Positions 34,378 to 42,291 of a stretch of DNA of 64,000 bases are shown here, piece by piece. Under the pieces are notes generated by a model. The model had not been told where the DNA came from and did not search any database. It saw nothing but the letters and a program-made list of their open reading frames with translations. Source of the stretch: an uncultured Prevotellaceae bacterium (GTDB lineage: Bacteria; Bacteroidota; Bacteroidia; Bacteroidales; Muribaculaceae). The translations under genes and the position numbers were made by a program. Position 1 is the first letter of the stretch, and the number at the start of each line of letters is the position of its first letter. The DNA is taken from assembly GCA_900318255.1 (NCBI GenBank), contig ONJX01000008.1, forward strand, positions 32,070 to 96,069. The letters run 5' to 3'.

Positions 34378-34827
34378 TTAGTATCTGAAATTTGTAAAGT
34401 GAATAATAGCAAGTGGTTTTGAGAGGTCATAGTTCTTGAACCACTCCTTCCAGTCCTCTAATGAAAGTCCATCGTAGAAAGCAAGTTTTATCCACGAAAC
34501 TGGAGTTGAGCTCATGCGAGGGCTTATTAGAGGGTATGACACACTCTCATTTATCAGCATCTTTTGAATGCCAATACCGTCACGTATGGTCAGACGTGCG
34601 ATTTCGACTTGTTTGCTGCGATACGGTGCGCCCGTCCATTGCCTAACGGATAGGCAAGCCTCTTGGGCTTTAATCTTTTGGAAGCGTTTTTCCCATAACT
34701 CATAGTTTGCACGAATGGTGTGCAACTTAATTTGACGACGGAATTTATCTTCAAAATTTGTTGCTTCACCCTTGCGCTTGTGCGTTGATGGAAATGCTTT
34801 TGAAAGCATTAAAACATAAGTTTTCAT
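34378..34827 (-). CDS. ASCH-like domain protein, copy 1
   Basis: Starting at MKTYVLMLSK (34827), this 149-residue protein has KLHTIRANYELWEKR and LSVRQWTGAPYRSKQ. These patterns match the RNA-binding-type ASCH/PUA-like fold (K-x-TxR followed by a beta core). It is a clear paralog of 36085-36522, with identical end NYDLSKPLAIIHFTNFRY. It lies directly downstream of the DNA methylase. ASCH proteins are suspected to act on RNA or modified nucleotides; the function here is inferred. Confidence 0.75.
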   Translation of the reverse strand: MKTYVLMLSKAFPSTHKRKGEATNFEDKFRRQIKLHTIRANYELWEKRFQKIKAQEACLSVRQWTGAPYRSKQVEIARLTIRDGIGIQKMLINESVSYPLISPRMSSTPVSWIKLAFYDGLSLEDWKEWFKNYDLSKPLAIIHFTNFRY

Positions 34828-34829
34828 AA

Positions 34830-35651
34830 TCAATCGAAAAGAGTTGGTTGTATTTTGTAATTATAGACAAGAACCTCCTGTTTGCGTAGATTGCCACGAC
34901 AATTATTGAAATTAGCAACCTGGAGAGGCAGATCGAAAATCTTATAATTCCACTTGTTGGCTTGAATAAACCCATCCAACATCGGCGACCAATAGTTGCT
35001 GAGCAGGAATTTTCCCTCAATGCTTTCTAAGAGCTCAAGTAGGTTCTTGAGGTCATTCGTATCATATCCCTTGTAATGTTGCTGGCAGCAGCCGGGATAA
35101 GGTGGGTCGAGATAGTAGAAAGTCTGGCCGGAGTCACGCTGTTTTATCACTTCTAATGCGTCGCGGCAAGAGATTTGCGTGAAGCGCAAGCGTTCAAACA
35201 GTTTAGTTGTGAAATCGTTGCGATAGTTATTCATGGTGTTTCCTGAATGAGCGCCAGAAGTACCATTGTCCCATTTCCATCCGCCATTAGGTGAACCGGA
35301 AAAGGACATGTTTGTGGTCAACCATACTGCCCATGCGATTTCAATATCATCATGCCCTTCGGGGTGATTGTAAATGCGCTTTGCTCTCTTCCACTCACTT
35401 TCGCTGTGGAGCGTCGTGACCACGAGTTGCTGGAGTTTTAGAAACGACTCTTCACACATGCAGACCTTATAGAATGTCATCAGCACCTCGTTGATGTCGT
35501 TGATGCACTCAAGGAACGAAGGCATTTTGGCAAAGAATACCGCACCTCCACCAAAGAACGGCTCGCAGTAAACTTTGTGCTTGGGTATCATTCTAATAAT
35601 GACCGATGCGAGTTTCTGTTTGCCGCCGTAATATGTGATGGGGGTTTTCAT
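34830..35651 (-). CDS. DNA adenine N6-methyltransferase (D12 class)
   Basis: This 273-residue protein has SAM-binding motif YYGGKQKL at 7-14, EPFFGGGAV at 30-38 and catalytic DPPY at 182-185, in Dam-family order. It methylates adenine in a target site that cannot be read from the sequence. The last six residues QPTLFD resemble a beta sliding clamp-binding peptide (QxxLF), so it may be tethered to replication forks. The DNA encoding this end is duplicated at 36525. No restriction partner is visible; protection or regulation is inferred. Confidence 0.9.
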   Translation of the reverse strand: MKTPITYYGGKQKLASVIIRMIPKHKVYCEPFFGGGAVFFAKMPSFLECINDINEVLMTFYKVCMCEESFLKLQQLVVTTLHSESEWKRAKRIYNHPEGHDDIEIAWAVWLTTNMSFSGSPNGGWKWDNGTSGAHSGNTMNNYRNDFTTKLFERLRFTQISCRDALEVIKQRDSGQTFYYLDPPYPGCCQQHYKGYDTNDLKNLLELLESIEGKFLLSNYWSPMLDGFIQANKWNYKIFDLPLQVANFNNCRGNLRKQEVLVYNYKIQPTLFD

Positions 35652-35830
35652 TTGTGATAGCTCTTATATGGAAACTTGGCCACCTTCGGATATTTGTTCT
35701 CACGACGGTATGCAGGAATTTCGTTCTCCATCATGCACCACTCTTCTGCGCGTTCTTTAGTCATGGGGCCTGTTATGGCTTCCCTCACTACCATAATATT
35801 GTGCTTTAACTCCATATGGTAATCTTGCAC
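35648..35830 (-). CDS. Short phage protein, 60 residues
   Basis: The frame begins at 35830 or 35815 (MELKHNIM) and overlaps the methylase start by four bases. It is basic, ending PKVAKFPYKSYHK. It overlaps a degenerate reading frame (35757-35870) in another phase, so it may itself be the shifted remainder of an older gene. Confidence 0.5.
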   Translation of the reverse strand: MQDYHMELKHNIMVVREAITGPMTKERAEEWCMMENEIPAYRRENKYPKVAKFPYKSYHK

Positions 35831-35870
35831 AGAGGTCTATCAATAACAATTTTTTATCTTCTCGTGTCAT
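35757..35870 (-). pseudogene. Truncated LPYGVK-type phage gene fragment
   Basis: The frame MTREDKKLLLIDLCARLPYG continues for 37 residues and then stops. This opening is, from memory, that of a common Bacteroidetes phage protein usually more than 100 residues long. Here only the N-terminus survives and the downstream frame differs, so it looks broken by a frameshift or recombination. Confidence 0.5.
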
Positions 35871-35897
35871 AATCTCAATCTTTATAAATAAGGTTTA

Positions 35898-36083
35898 TTA
35901 CTCAAGTTGCTTATACCATTCGTCAGCATCTATATCATCGTCACTGATTTCAAATCCAATGGCGTGAGTTGGATAACCGCTTATGGTAAACTTGTTTCTT
36001 TTACTTTCTGGAAGTATTGTTCTAACTCCATTTTCCTCACACCACTTAAGGTACTCGGTTCTTGAATATAACTTTACTTTCAT
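35898..36083 (-). CDS. Small phage protein of the MKVKL pair, copy 2
   Basis: The ATG at 36083 gives 61 residues, acidic at the C-terminus (DDDIDADEWYKQLE). The leader and first codons match copy 1 at 34376, while the body is unrelated. It therefore sits at the edge of a segmental duplication. Confidence 0.6.
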   Translation of the reverse strand: MKVKLYSRTEYLKWCEENGVRTILPESKRNKFTISGYPTHAIGFEISDDDIDADEWYKQLE

Positions 36084-36084
36084 A

Positions 36085-36522
36085 TTAGTATCTGAAATTT
36101 GTAAAGTGAATAATTGCGAGTGGCTTTGAGAGGTCGTAGTTCTTGAACCAATACAACCAATAAACAAGCCAAAGACCATCATTGTGGGCCATCTCTTTTA
36201 CTGATGGTTGATATTTTCCAACTGTTGGGTAGATTATGCGCCCAGAAAAAAAAGTGAGTTTCTGTATGCCTACACCATCGTCGGCAGTTAGTGTCGCAAT
36301 GGTCTCCTGCTTGCTCATGTATGGGCAACCCGACCACTGTCGGACGGATAGTACCGCCTCGCCACGCTGTACCTCGGCTATGCGCTTCTTCCAAAGTGGG
36401 TAGTTGGCCCGGATGGTGTGCAGCTTGTTTTTTCGGAAAGCCTCTCTAAAACCAGTCGGTTCACCCTTGAGAGGATGTGTCGCTGGAAATTCTTTTGAAA
36501 GCATTAAAACATAAGTTTTCAT
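36085..36522 (-). CDS. ASCH-like domain protein, copy 2
   Basis: Starting at MKTYVLMLSK (36522), this 145-residue protein keeps KLHTIRANYPLWKKR and LSVRQWSGCPYMSKQ and ends like copy 1. Similarity is highest at both ends and lower in the middle, as expected for a duplication followed by divergence or by conversion of the ends. Function as for copy 1 is inferred. Confidence 0.75.
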   Translation of the reverse strand: MKTYVLMLSKEFPATHPLKGEPTGFREAFRKNKLHTIRANYPLWKKRIAEVQRGEAVLSVRQWSGCPYMSKQETIATLTADDGVGIQKLTFFSGRIIYPTVGKYQPSVKEMAHNDGLWLVYWLYWFKNYDLSKPLAIIHFTNFRY

Positions 36523-36524
36523 AA

Positions 36525-36710
36525 TCAATCGAAAAGAGTTGGTTGTTGGTTGATGTAGTTGTCGCCCCGCTTGATGTAAGCATCTACGTCACGTTCCAGT
36601 TGTCGAGCCTTGCTCAAGGCCGCGTGAGAGCGCGTAGAGAAGTATTCCCTTTGCGCCTCACGCATAGCCTTTACAAGGTTGAAGAATTGTAAGCGTCCGT
36701 TACACATCAT
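36525..36710 (-). CDS. Small phage protein ending in a clamp-binding-like motif
   Basis: The start at 36710 or 36707 (MMCNGRLQFF) gives 60-61 residues; longer upstream frames run over the previous gene and are less likely. It is helical and charged. It ends NQQPTLFD, the same six residues as the adenine methylase, within duplicated DNA. QxxLF is the bacterial sliding clamp-binding pattern. Confidence 0.6.
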   Translation of the reverse strand: MMCNGRLQFFNLVKAMREAQREYFSTRSHAALSKARQLERDVDAYIKRGDNYINQQPTLFD

Positions 36711-37176
36711 CTTGCTCTGAACTAGCCTTTGAGAGGTTCTGCAAGCATTGTTTAGCCATCTCGGCACATTGTTGCACCTTGTGTTGCACCTTGTGTTGCA
36801 CCTTGGCCTCGTCGATGCGTTCTCCGAGGACGTGCAAGTATTCAAGCATCAAATGTCCCTGGCGCTCCATCTGCTTGCGTTGCTCGGGGTGGAGCATGCG
36901 GAACTGCTCGCTCAAGCCAAAATCTTTGAGACGAAGATAACGCTGCTTGAGTTGGTCATACTCGATGCGCATACGGTCGAGGTGTGTTTCGGCAATCTTG
37001 TAGGCTTGCTCAAACGTCTCTTTGGGTGACCACGACTTGTAGCCGTCAGGGTATTCAACGAGGTAACCGTCTTCACCACCCTTTGCGTCAGCAAGGCTAC
37101 GGTTCAACACTTTCTCTGCTTCACTCTTTGCCATCGGCATAGCCATGATGGTCTTTGTTCCAATGTACTTTTTCAT
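36700..37176 (-). CDS. Phage protein, unknown, with internal VQHK repeat
   Basis: This 158-residue helical, coiled-coil-like protein (DRMRIEYDQLKQRYLRL) has a short tandem repeat (VQHKVQHKVQQ) from a 12-base DNA unit repeated near 36772-36806. The repeat number could vary. No known domain is seen. Confidence 0.65.
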   Translation of the reverse strand: MKKYIGTKTIMAMPMAKSEAEKVLNRSLADAKGGEDGYLVEYPDGYKSWSPKETFEQAYKIAETHLDRMRIEYDQLKQRYLRLKDFGLSEQFRMLHPEQRKQMERQGHLMLEYLHVLGERIDEAKVQHKVQHKVQQCAEMAKQCLQNLSKASSEQDDV

Positions 37177-37188
37177 TACTTTACTTGT

Positions 37189-37629
37189 TTATAAGTCATA
37201 TTTAAATGGAAAAAAATCCATGTACTTTGTTTCGCTGACAGCCTCCAGCACCGTGTCAACAAGCCAGCCCTTGATGTAGTGCGTGTATCGGTTGCGCGCA
37301 TCATCGACGCTTGATGCTTGAATGATGATGTACTGTGCCTGTTTCTTCTCCTTGAGAGTCTTCTCGTTGATGGTGATGAGGTTATGCTTAACTTTGTAGA
37401 ACTTATCGGCAGTAGCATCGTCGGTAGTGACGATTTCTGCGATATTGGTAATCTTCTCTGTTACCACACGAAAATCACCACTGATATAGGCTTCCATTGC
37501 CAGTGTGGCACGTTTTTCCGCTTCGGTGAAAGATACTGCTTCCACAAGGTAGTTTTCGGTTACCTTGCGCACAACGCCATCTTCCATCGTTTTGTCGTAG
37601 CGGACACCGACTTCAAAATAACTGTTCAT
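37189..37629 (-). CDS. DUF4494-family phage protein
   Basis: This 146-residue protein opens MNSYFEVGVRYDKTMEDG, followed by VTENYLVEAVSFTEAEKR, the hallmark order of DUF4494. The family is widespread in Bacteroidetes phages and mobile elements and has no known activity. It sits just downstream of the helicase-loader gene. Confidence 0.85.
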   Translation of the reverse strand: MNSYFEVGVRYDKTMEDGVVRKVTENYLVEAVSFTEAEKRATLAMEAYISGDFRVVTEKITNIAEIVTTDDATADKFYKVKHNLITINEKTLKEKKQAQYIIIQASSVDDARNRYTHYIKGWLVDTVLEAVSETKYMDFFPFKYDL

Positions 37630-37632
37630 AAT

Positions 37633-38316
37633 TTATCTAAAACTTTTGTTGGTGAATATGATTACTTGCATCATCTCGTTGAAGCGGTCGGCGATGCGGT
37701 CGCCGTAGGTCTTACGGATTTGCAGGTTGGTGGCGTTAGTCGTGAGGATCGTGAGCTTCTGCTCGTCGTAACGCTGAGACAGCAGGTCGATAACAGGGTT
37801 GATGACATTGCCGTAGTCCACAACTTCCACTGGTTCCTCTCCAAAGTCGTCGATGATGAGGAAAGGTTTGAAACAGAGATTTTCCCATTGGTCTGGGTGT
37901 GTACGGTAGTATCGCACCAGTTGTTTGGCCGTCACCATTACAGCTTTAGAGCCACTACGCTCATTGATGATAGCGAGGTCGGCTATTGAGTCTATCACGG
38001 CTGCGATAGCTCTTGCCATTGTGCTCTTGCCATTACCAGGCAAGCCCATAAGAGTAAGTCCGAACTTGGTGCCAGGCTCGGTAAAGAACTGCGCCACCTG
38101 CTGGATGTAGGTCATGTAGTCATCGAGCAACGGTGTGCAGTGACGGTTTTCTATCTCTACTCTCACGGCAGTGGCGAGAGTGTGAACAGCTTCGTCGTAG
38201 CTCATATATCGGTTGCTGTTGGCAAGCCAGAACCTAAAACGAGGTTTTGTAGTCTTGCGCTGTAGCAGTAAGTTGTAGAGCTGCTCTACGTCGGTCGTTG
38301 GTTGTTGATTGTTCAT
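37633..38316 (-). CDS. DnaC-like helicase loader ATPase
   Basis: Starting at MNNQQPTTD (38316; 38343 is an alternative start), this 227-residue protein has Walker A GLPGNGKST at 91-99 and Walker B LIIDDFGEE, with a sensor-like LTTNAT. These are typical of DnaC/IstB AAA+ loaders that place DnaB on DNA. Its start lies inside the 3' end of the DUF4373 gene, so the pair is probably the replication-initiation module. No phage DnaB is visible in the window, so the host helicase is probably recruited. Confidence 0.85.
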   Translation of the reverse strand: MNNQQPTTDVEQLYNLLLQRKTTKPRFRFWLANSNRYMSYDEAVHTLATAVRVEIENRHCTPLLDDYMTYIQQVAQFFTEPGTKFGLTLMGLPGNGKSTMARAIAAVIDSIADLAIINERSGSKAVMVTAKQLVRYYRTHPDQWENLCFKPFLIIDDFGEEPVEVVDYGNVINPVIDLLSQRYDEQKLTILTTNATNLQIRKTYGDRIADRFNEMMQVIIFTNKSFR

Positions 38317-38947
38317 TGCGGGTGTTGTTTTCTCGCAAGGCATTGCCTTGCGACCGTTTAACTGATTTATCCTCCGAGATTTTCTTATACCAGTTCTCGA
38401 AGTGTCGCTTGGCATCCTGTGCCGAGGTGTGGTGCTTATCCTGGTCCACTACATGCTTGCTCCACTCGTCGAGCAGGTCGTTGAGTTCATCGTCGTTGAG
38501 CCGGTAGTCACGTTTCATTTTCGCCAGCCACAGTGGCGAGCCCTTCATGGTTGCCAGGTGTGGCGAGTCGAGCAGTGAATACTCGGAGACGCTGCCATTG
38601 CGCCGCAGCTTTGACAGTTCTCTTAGGTATCGTTGTTGTATGCCTCGTGAGGTCAAGACCTGTTTGTCGCGGTAGATGTTTTCGCTGAACAGCCCGAGAC
38701 GTACCATACACTCAATAGCTTCGCGCACAAACGCCTCATCAAAACCCAGAGACTCCGAGATAATGAAGGGCAGCTCACGGTCCCACTTCACGTAGTACCC
38801 ATCGCGATAGATAATACAGAGCAGGTAAGCGTAGATAGCGACAGCCTTAGCGCTTTGGTACTTTATCAGTTTGCGGACTTTTATGTCCTGGAACAGGTCG
38901 GTCTCGAACGGGAAATGGTCGAGACCTGTTTTTGCTTTGCGTGGCAT
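38234..38947 (-). CDS. DUF4373 replication-type protein
   Basis: This 237-residue protein has HFPFETDLFQDIKVRKLIKY, followed by CIIYRDGYYVKW, the signature of the DUF4373 (Lin1244/Lin1753-like) N-terminal winged domain found in phage replication proteins. The C-terminus is basic and low in complexity. It is directly upstream of, and overlaps, the DnaC-like gene. A role in origin recognition or loading is inferred from this pairing. Confidence 0.85.
   Translation of the reverse strand: MPRKAKTGLDHFPFETDLFQDIKVRKLIKYQSAKAVAIYAYLLCIIYRDGYYVKWDRELPFIISESLGFDEAFVREAIECMVRLGLFSENIYRDKQVLTSRGIQQRYLRELSKLRRNGSVSEYSLLDSPHLATMKGSPLWLAKMKRDYRLNDDELNDLLDEWSKHVVDQDKHHTSAQDAKRHFENWYKKISEDKSVKRSQGNALRENNTRNEQSTTNDRRRAALQLTATAQDYKTSF
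38331..38368. repeat. REP-like hairpin copy
   Basis: The core is CAAGGC-att-GCCTTG followed by CGACCG, nearly the same as the copy at 7550 and ending in the same ACTGATTT. It lies inside the end of the DUF4373 gene, overlapping the alternative start of the loader. Confidence 0.6.
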
Positions 38948-38968
38948 AACGGAATAATTTTTGAGTTA

Positions 38969-39000
38969 TACAAGCCGATGGCTTGCACTACATGAACATC
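38969..39000. repeat. REP-like hairpin copy
   Basis: The core CAAGCC-gat-GGCTTG is followed by CACTACATGA. It lies upstream of the DUF4373 gene. Confidence 0.6.
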
Positions 39001-39020
39001 ACAGACGCTGGGGCTTTTTC

Positions 39021-39049
39021 TGCAAGCCGCGGCTTGCAATACTTGACAC
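39021..39049. repeat. REP-like hairpin copy
   Basis: The core CAAGCCGCGGCTTG is followed by CAATACTTGACAC. It is adjacent to the copy at 38969 and in the same orientation. Confidence 0.6.
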
Positions 39050-39061
39050 CCTCGCCTCTTG

Positions 39062-39487
39062 TTAATCTTCGTTGAGGTAATTCTCGACTTCGGTGATGAA
39101 GTCCTGGACGGAGCGGCAGACGACGTGCTTGTAGCCATCCTTAGTGATGTAGTCACGCCAAATGCGTTGCAGCTGCGAGAGCACGCCGCGGGCGGTCTTC
39201 ATCTCGATTAGCAGTGCGCCGTATCCATGTCGCTGCTTGAGCAGGATGAGGTCGGGCACTCCAGGGCGCACACCCTCGGCCTTGAGGCGGGCACCGGTGA
39301 CCTTGTCGCGTCGGCCGCCGTTGGGGACGGCGAAGAGGTTGAGGCGCATGTTGGGGTGCTGGAGGTTGAACCAGTTGACACAAGCGCACTGAAGCTCGTG
39401 CTCCTCGTGTGATGGTTTCTTTCGTTTTGAGGGTTTCAGCCCCTGGCGTGCCAGGAGCTGTTCCCATGTGACACGTGGCTTGCCCAT
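39062..39487 (-). CDS. VRR-NUC domain nuclease
   Basis: In this 141-residue protein, FAVPNGGRRD, then EGVRPGVPDLILL and LLIEMKTARGVLSQLQ reproduce the VRR-NUC signature. The catalytic PD...(E)xK pattern is PGVPD and EMK. Such phage nucleases act on branched or replication intermediates. It overlaps the HU-like gene start by one base, within the recombination and replication block. Confidence 0.9.
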   Translation of the reverse strand: MGKPRVTWEQLLARQGLKPSKRKKPSHEEHELQCACVNWFNLQHPNMRLNLFAVPNGGRRDKVTGARLKAEGVRPGVPDLILLKQRHGYGALLIEMKTARGVLSQLQRIWRDYITKDGYKHVVCRSVQDFITEVENYLNED

Positions 39488-39759
39488 CAGTTCATCGCTT
39501 CTTTAAGGACCTTGCCAGGGATGAACTTCACAGTAGTGCGCTCGGGCACCATCACCGTCTCGCCGGTGCCGATGTTGCGTGCCTTCTTGGCCTTGAGTTT
39601 GGTCACCTTGAACGTGCCGAAGCCACGCAGGTAGATGCTCTTGCCCTTGATGAACGCCTCGGTGAGTATGCCCATAAGGGTCTCGATGTCGGTGTTAGCC
39701 TGGAATGTGGTGATGCCAGCCTTCTGTGCCAGCTCACGCGCTAAATCTTGTTTTGTCAT
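39487..39759 (-). CDS. HU/IHF-family DNA-binding protein
   Basis: This 90-residue protein has the full HU fold: LARELAQKAGITTFQAN, then LRGFGTFKV and a beta arm with RNIGTGETVMVPERTTVKFIPG. HU proteins bend and compact DNA. Here it probably assists replication, recombination or packaging. It sits between VRR-NUC and small genes in the early operon. Confidence 0.92.
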   Translation of the reverse strand: MTKQDLARELAQKAGITTFQANTDIETLMGILTEAFIKGKSIYLRGFGTFKVTKLKAKKARNIGTGETVMVPERTTVKFIPGKVLKEAMN

Positions 39760-39971
39760 GTTGTGGTAGATGTTTTTTGAATGTCGTTAATAATTGGTGT
39801 GATAGTGTTAATATCTTCGAGGAAGATTTTACGCTTGATTTTCTCGCTCATGTTGCGCATGAGTCGAGCTTGGTTGACCAGCCTGGGCTTTGTGTCACAG
39901 CCAAACACGAGTGCGGCATTGTCGAGATAGCGGCACAGTGCCTTGCAGTCGGAGTTAGATAGATTTATCAT
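39756..39971 (-). CDS. Small phage protein, unknown function
   Basis: The ATG at 39971 (MINLSNSDCKAL) gives 71 residues, helical and basic. It overlaps both neighbours by 4-17 bases. A longer start at 40010 is possible but would run into the previous gene. Confidence 0.6.
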   Translation of the reverse strand: MINLSNSDCKALCRYLDNAALVFGCDTKPRLVNQARLMRNMSEKIKRKIFLEDINTITPIINDIQKTSTTT

Positions 39972-40212
39972 TGCTCTTTGTTTTTTTCTCGATGTCGATT
40001 GCCATCGCAATGCCGAGAGCCTGCGACATTAACGCTTTCAGGACTGGTTCTTTGACCATTCCTGATACAAGCGATTTGAGCAGCAGTTTGTCGTCCTTGC
40101 ACTTGACGGCACACATTGAATCATCGCCTTTAGTCACGATCATAAAGCAGCCGTCGGTATTCTCTTCGAGCCATTCGGTCATTGCCAGGATAGTGTTCTC
40201 GATTTCTTTCAT
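39955..40212 (-). CDS. Small phage protein, unknown function
   Basis: This 85-residue protein has the helical start MKEIENTILAMTEWLEEN followed by a strand segment CFMIVTKGDDSMCAVKCK, a compact alpha/beta layout. It overlaps the SNF2 gene end by four bases. Confidence 0.6.
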   Translation of the reverse strand: MKEIENTILAMTEWLEENTDGCFMIVTKGDDSMCAVKCKDDKLLLKSLVSGMVKEPVLKALMSQALGIAMAIDIEKKTKSNDKSI

Positions 40213-41627
40213 GAGTTGTCTAATGAGTTGTCTAATGGTGCCAGGAAAGAGTTCACCAGTTCGTCGAAGTAGAGCTCGTCGGTGGGAATATCGTCGTCGG
40301 CAGCCATTATTTGGTTAGCAATACTTTTCTTGCGGTGAATAATGTTGTAGAGCACAGGGTCGATGGTGCCACGACCGATGAGGTAGTAGCAGGTGACGTT
40401 GTCACGTTGCCCTATTCGGTGTGCGCGGTCTTCGCATTGCAGGCAGTCGGCATACGTCCATGGGAACTCGATGAACGCCACGTTGCTGCTTGCCGTGAGC
40501 GTGAGACCCACGCCAGCGGCCTTGATGGAGCAGATGATAAGCTTTGCCTTGCCCGACTGGAACGCATCGACGGCGGCTTGCTTGCTGGTGGCGTTGTCGC
40601 GCCCGGTGACGCGCACCGCATCAGGGAACGCCTTGCATAGTTCGTCCACTATCTCATGATAGGAGCAGAACAGTATGAGCGGCTTGTCGCTGTCGAGGAA
40701 CACGCGCACGAAGTCGATGGTCTGCTTTACCTTTCCTTTAGCGGAGAGCGAGCGCAGCGTCATGAACCGCACCAGAGCCTCCATGCGCATCTTGCGCCTT
40801 ATCTCCCAGTCGGTGCACTCCTTATACTCGCGCAGGTACTGAGCCAGGTCGTCGGCCGCGAGGCAGTACTCCTCACGATTGGATATTTCCACATAGAGGT
40901 CGCAGCGTGTCTTGTCGGGCAGGTCGGTGAGCACCTTTGCCTTCTCACGCCTTACCATGCAAGTGCTGTAGAGCCTGCTTGAGAGCTCGTCGAGGTTATC
41001 GCCCTCGCCATATTGTGCCAGAAACTGCTGTCGGCCGCCGAACTCGTTGAGTCGTCCCATGATGGAGAGTTGTGATACCAGGTCCTCGGGACGGTTGACC
41101 ACTGGAGTGCCACTGAGCAGGATGCGCCACTTCTTGCCAGAGGCCAGCCCCTTGCAGAAGATAGTCTGCTGTGCCGACGGATCCTTAACACGGTGCGACT
41201 CATCGATGATGATACTGCGGAACATCTTGATGTGAGGACAGAAGACCACATCCTTGAGGCGGAACGACTTAGCTCCACCAGTGTCCCACACAAAGAACTT
41301 GCGCAGCGACTCATAGTTGACTATTGCCACGTGATACATGCGCATCTGTATGAGGTAGGGCCATGTGGTGCCAGTGCTGTTGGAGAGCACAAGTGCCTTC
41401 TTGTCGGTAAACTTCTCGACCTCACGCTGCCAGTTTATCTTAAGCGACGCAGGACAGATTACCAGGCATGGATAGGCGTTGGCTATGTCGATGATGGCAA
41501 TAGACTGGAGTGTCTTGCCCAGTCCAGGCTCATCACCGATGATGAGGCGTTGCCATTGAAGCCCCTGGTCGATGCCCTCACGCTGGTAGGGATAGGGCTG
41601 AATCTTGAGGTTGTGTTTCATCTTCAT
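40209..41627 (-). CDS. SNF2-family DNA helicase/translocase
   Basis: Starting at MKMKHNLKIQPY (41627; 41621 is an alternative start), this protein has about 472 residues. The ATPase motifs are DEPGLGKTLQ (I), DESHRVKD (II) and LLSGTPVVN (III). The second lobe has AGVGLTLTASSNV and EDRAHRIGQRDNV (VI). This compact SNF2 type is common in phages and helps replication or recombination. The last residues LDNSLDNS reflect a short tandem repeat. It overlaps the PD-(D/E)XK gene upstream. Confidence 0.9.
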   Translation of the reverse strand: MKMKHNLKIQPYPYQREGIDQGLQWQRLIIGDEPGLGKTLQSIAIIDIANAYPCLVICPASLKINWQREVEKFTDKKALVLSNSTGTTWPYLIQMRMYHVAIVNYESLRKFFVWDTGGAKSFRLKDVVFCPHIKMFRSIIIDESHRVKDPSAQQTIFCKGLASGKKWRILLSGTPVVNRPEDLVSQLSIMGRLNEFGGRQQFLAQYGEGDNLDELSSRLYSTCMVRREKAKVLTDLPDKTRCDLYVEISNREEYCLAADDLAQYLREYKECTDWEIRRKMRMEALVRFMTLRSLSAKGKVKQTIDFVRVFLDSDKPLILFCSYHEIVDELCKAFPDAVRVTGRDNATSKQAAVDAFQSGKAKLIICSIKAAGVGLTLTASSNVAFIEFPWTYADCLQCEDRAHRIGQRDNVTCYYLIGRGTIDPVLYNIIHRKKSIANQIMAADDDIPTDELYFDELVNSFLAPLDNSLDNS

Positions 41628-42285
41628 TTCTTGAAAGGTCGAGGCACCACCAGTTGAATGCCAGTTCCTCGTATTTCTCACGTCCGCGGTTGTAGATCTC
41701 GTCACCACGGTTGATGAACTTCTTCATGACGCAGAAGTTTCGCTTGCTGATGCCATAGATGAAGTCGCGGTTGGAGCCCACGATGTCCATGTACCAGGCG
41801 CGTGAGCGGTCCCAGTCGAAGAAATCGACAGCCTCGTCAAACTCAGCTTGCGAAGCAGCGAATGTAGTCTTTAGGTCGCCCCCGAAGCCAAACGGCTGGA
41901 GAAACCAGTCCCACTTGCATCGGGTGTCGAGCGAGAAGGGGAATCCCCCATACTCAAACTGCTGCCCATGTCGTACAGAGACCTGTTGAGTGGATGCGCA
42001 CTCCAGCACCTTGGCCAGGAAAGGGTCGCGCCTTGCCTCGGCACGCAATGCACGCTTCATTTCCTGTGCCTTGCGCCACTCGTCGTCGGCATAAGGCACA
42101 CCGTCAACCGTGTGCTCGTAGTAGTTGACACGGTCGGGTTCCGTGATAATGGCATCGACCAGCGAGCCAAAACGGAAAGCCGCCTCACGGTCGCCGAAAG
42201 CCGGGCGAGGATGCATCAGCTCCTTAAGAGCCGTGAGGTCGGAGTTACTGACCTCACGACGCTGGTAGTAGTTATCGGGGTTCAT
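41578..42285 (-). CDS. PD-(D/E)XK nuclease of the recombination cassette
   Basis: This 235-residue protein has AFRFGSLVDAIITEP near residue 37 and the catalytic core DTRCKWDWF followed by GGDLKTTFAAS (D...DxK), as in lambda-exonuclease or RecE-like phage nucleases. Such nucleases make the single-stranded tails used by RecT. It is two genes away from recT, supporting a shared recombination role. Confidence 0.82.
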   Translation of the reverse strand: MNPDNYYQRREVSNSDLTALKELMHPRPAFGDREAAFRFGSLVDAIITEPDRVNYYEHTVDGVPYADDEWRKAQEMKRALRAEARRDPFLAKVLECASTQQVSVRHGQQFEYGGFPFSLDTRCKWDWFLQPFGFGGDLKTTFAASQAEFDEAVDFFDWDRSRAWYMDIVGSNRDFIYGISKRNFCVMKKFINRGDEIYNRGREKYEELAFNWWCLDLSRNEDETQPQDSALSLPA

Positions 42286-42291
42286 AGTTAG

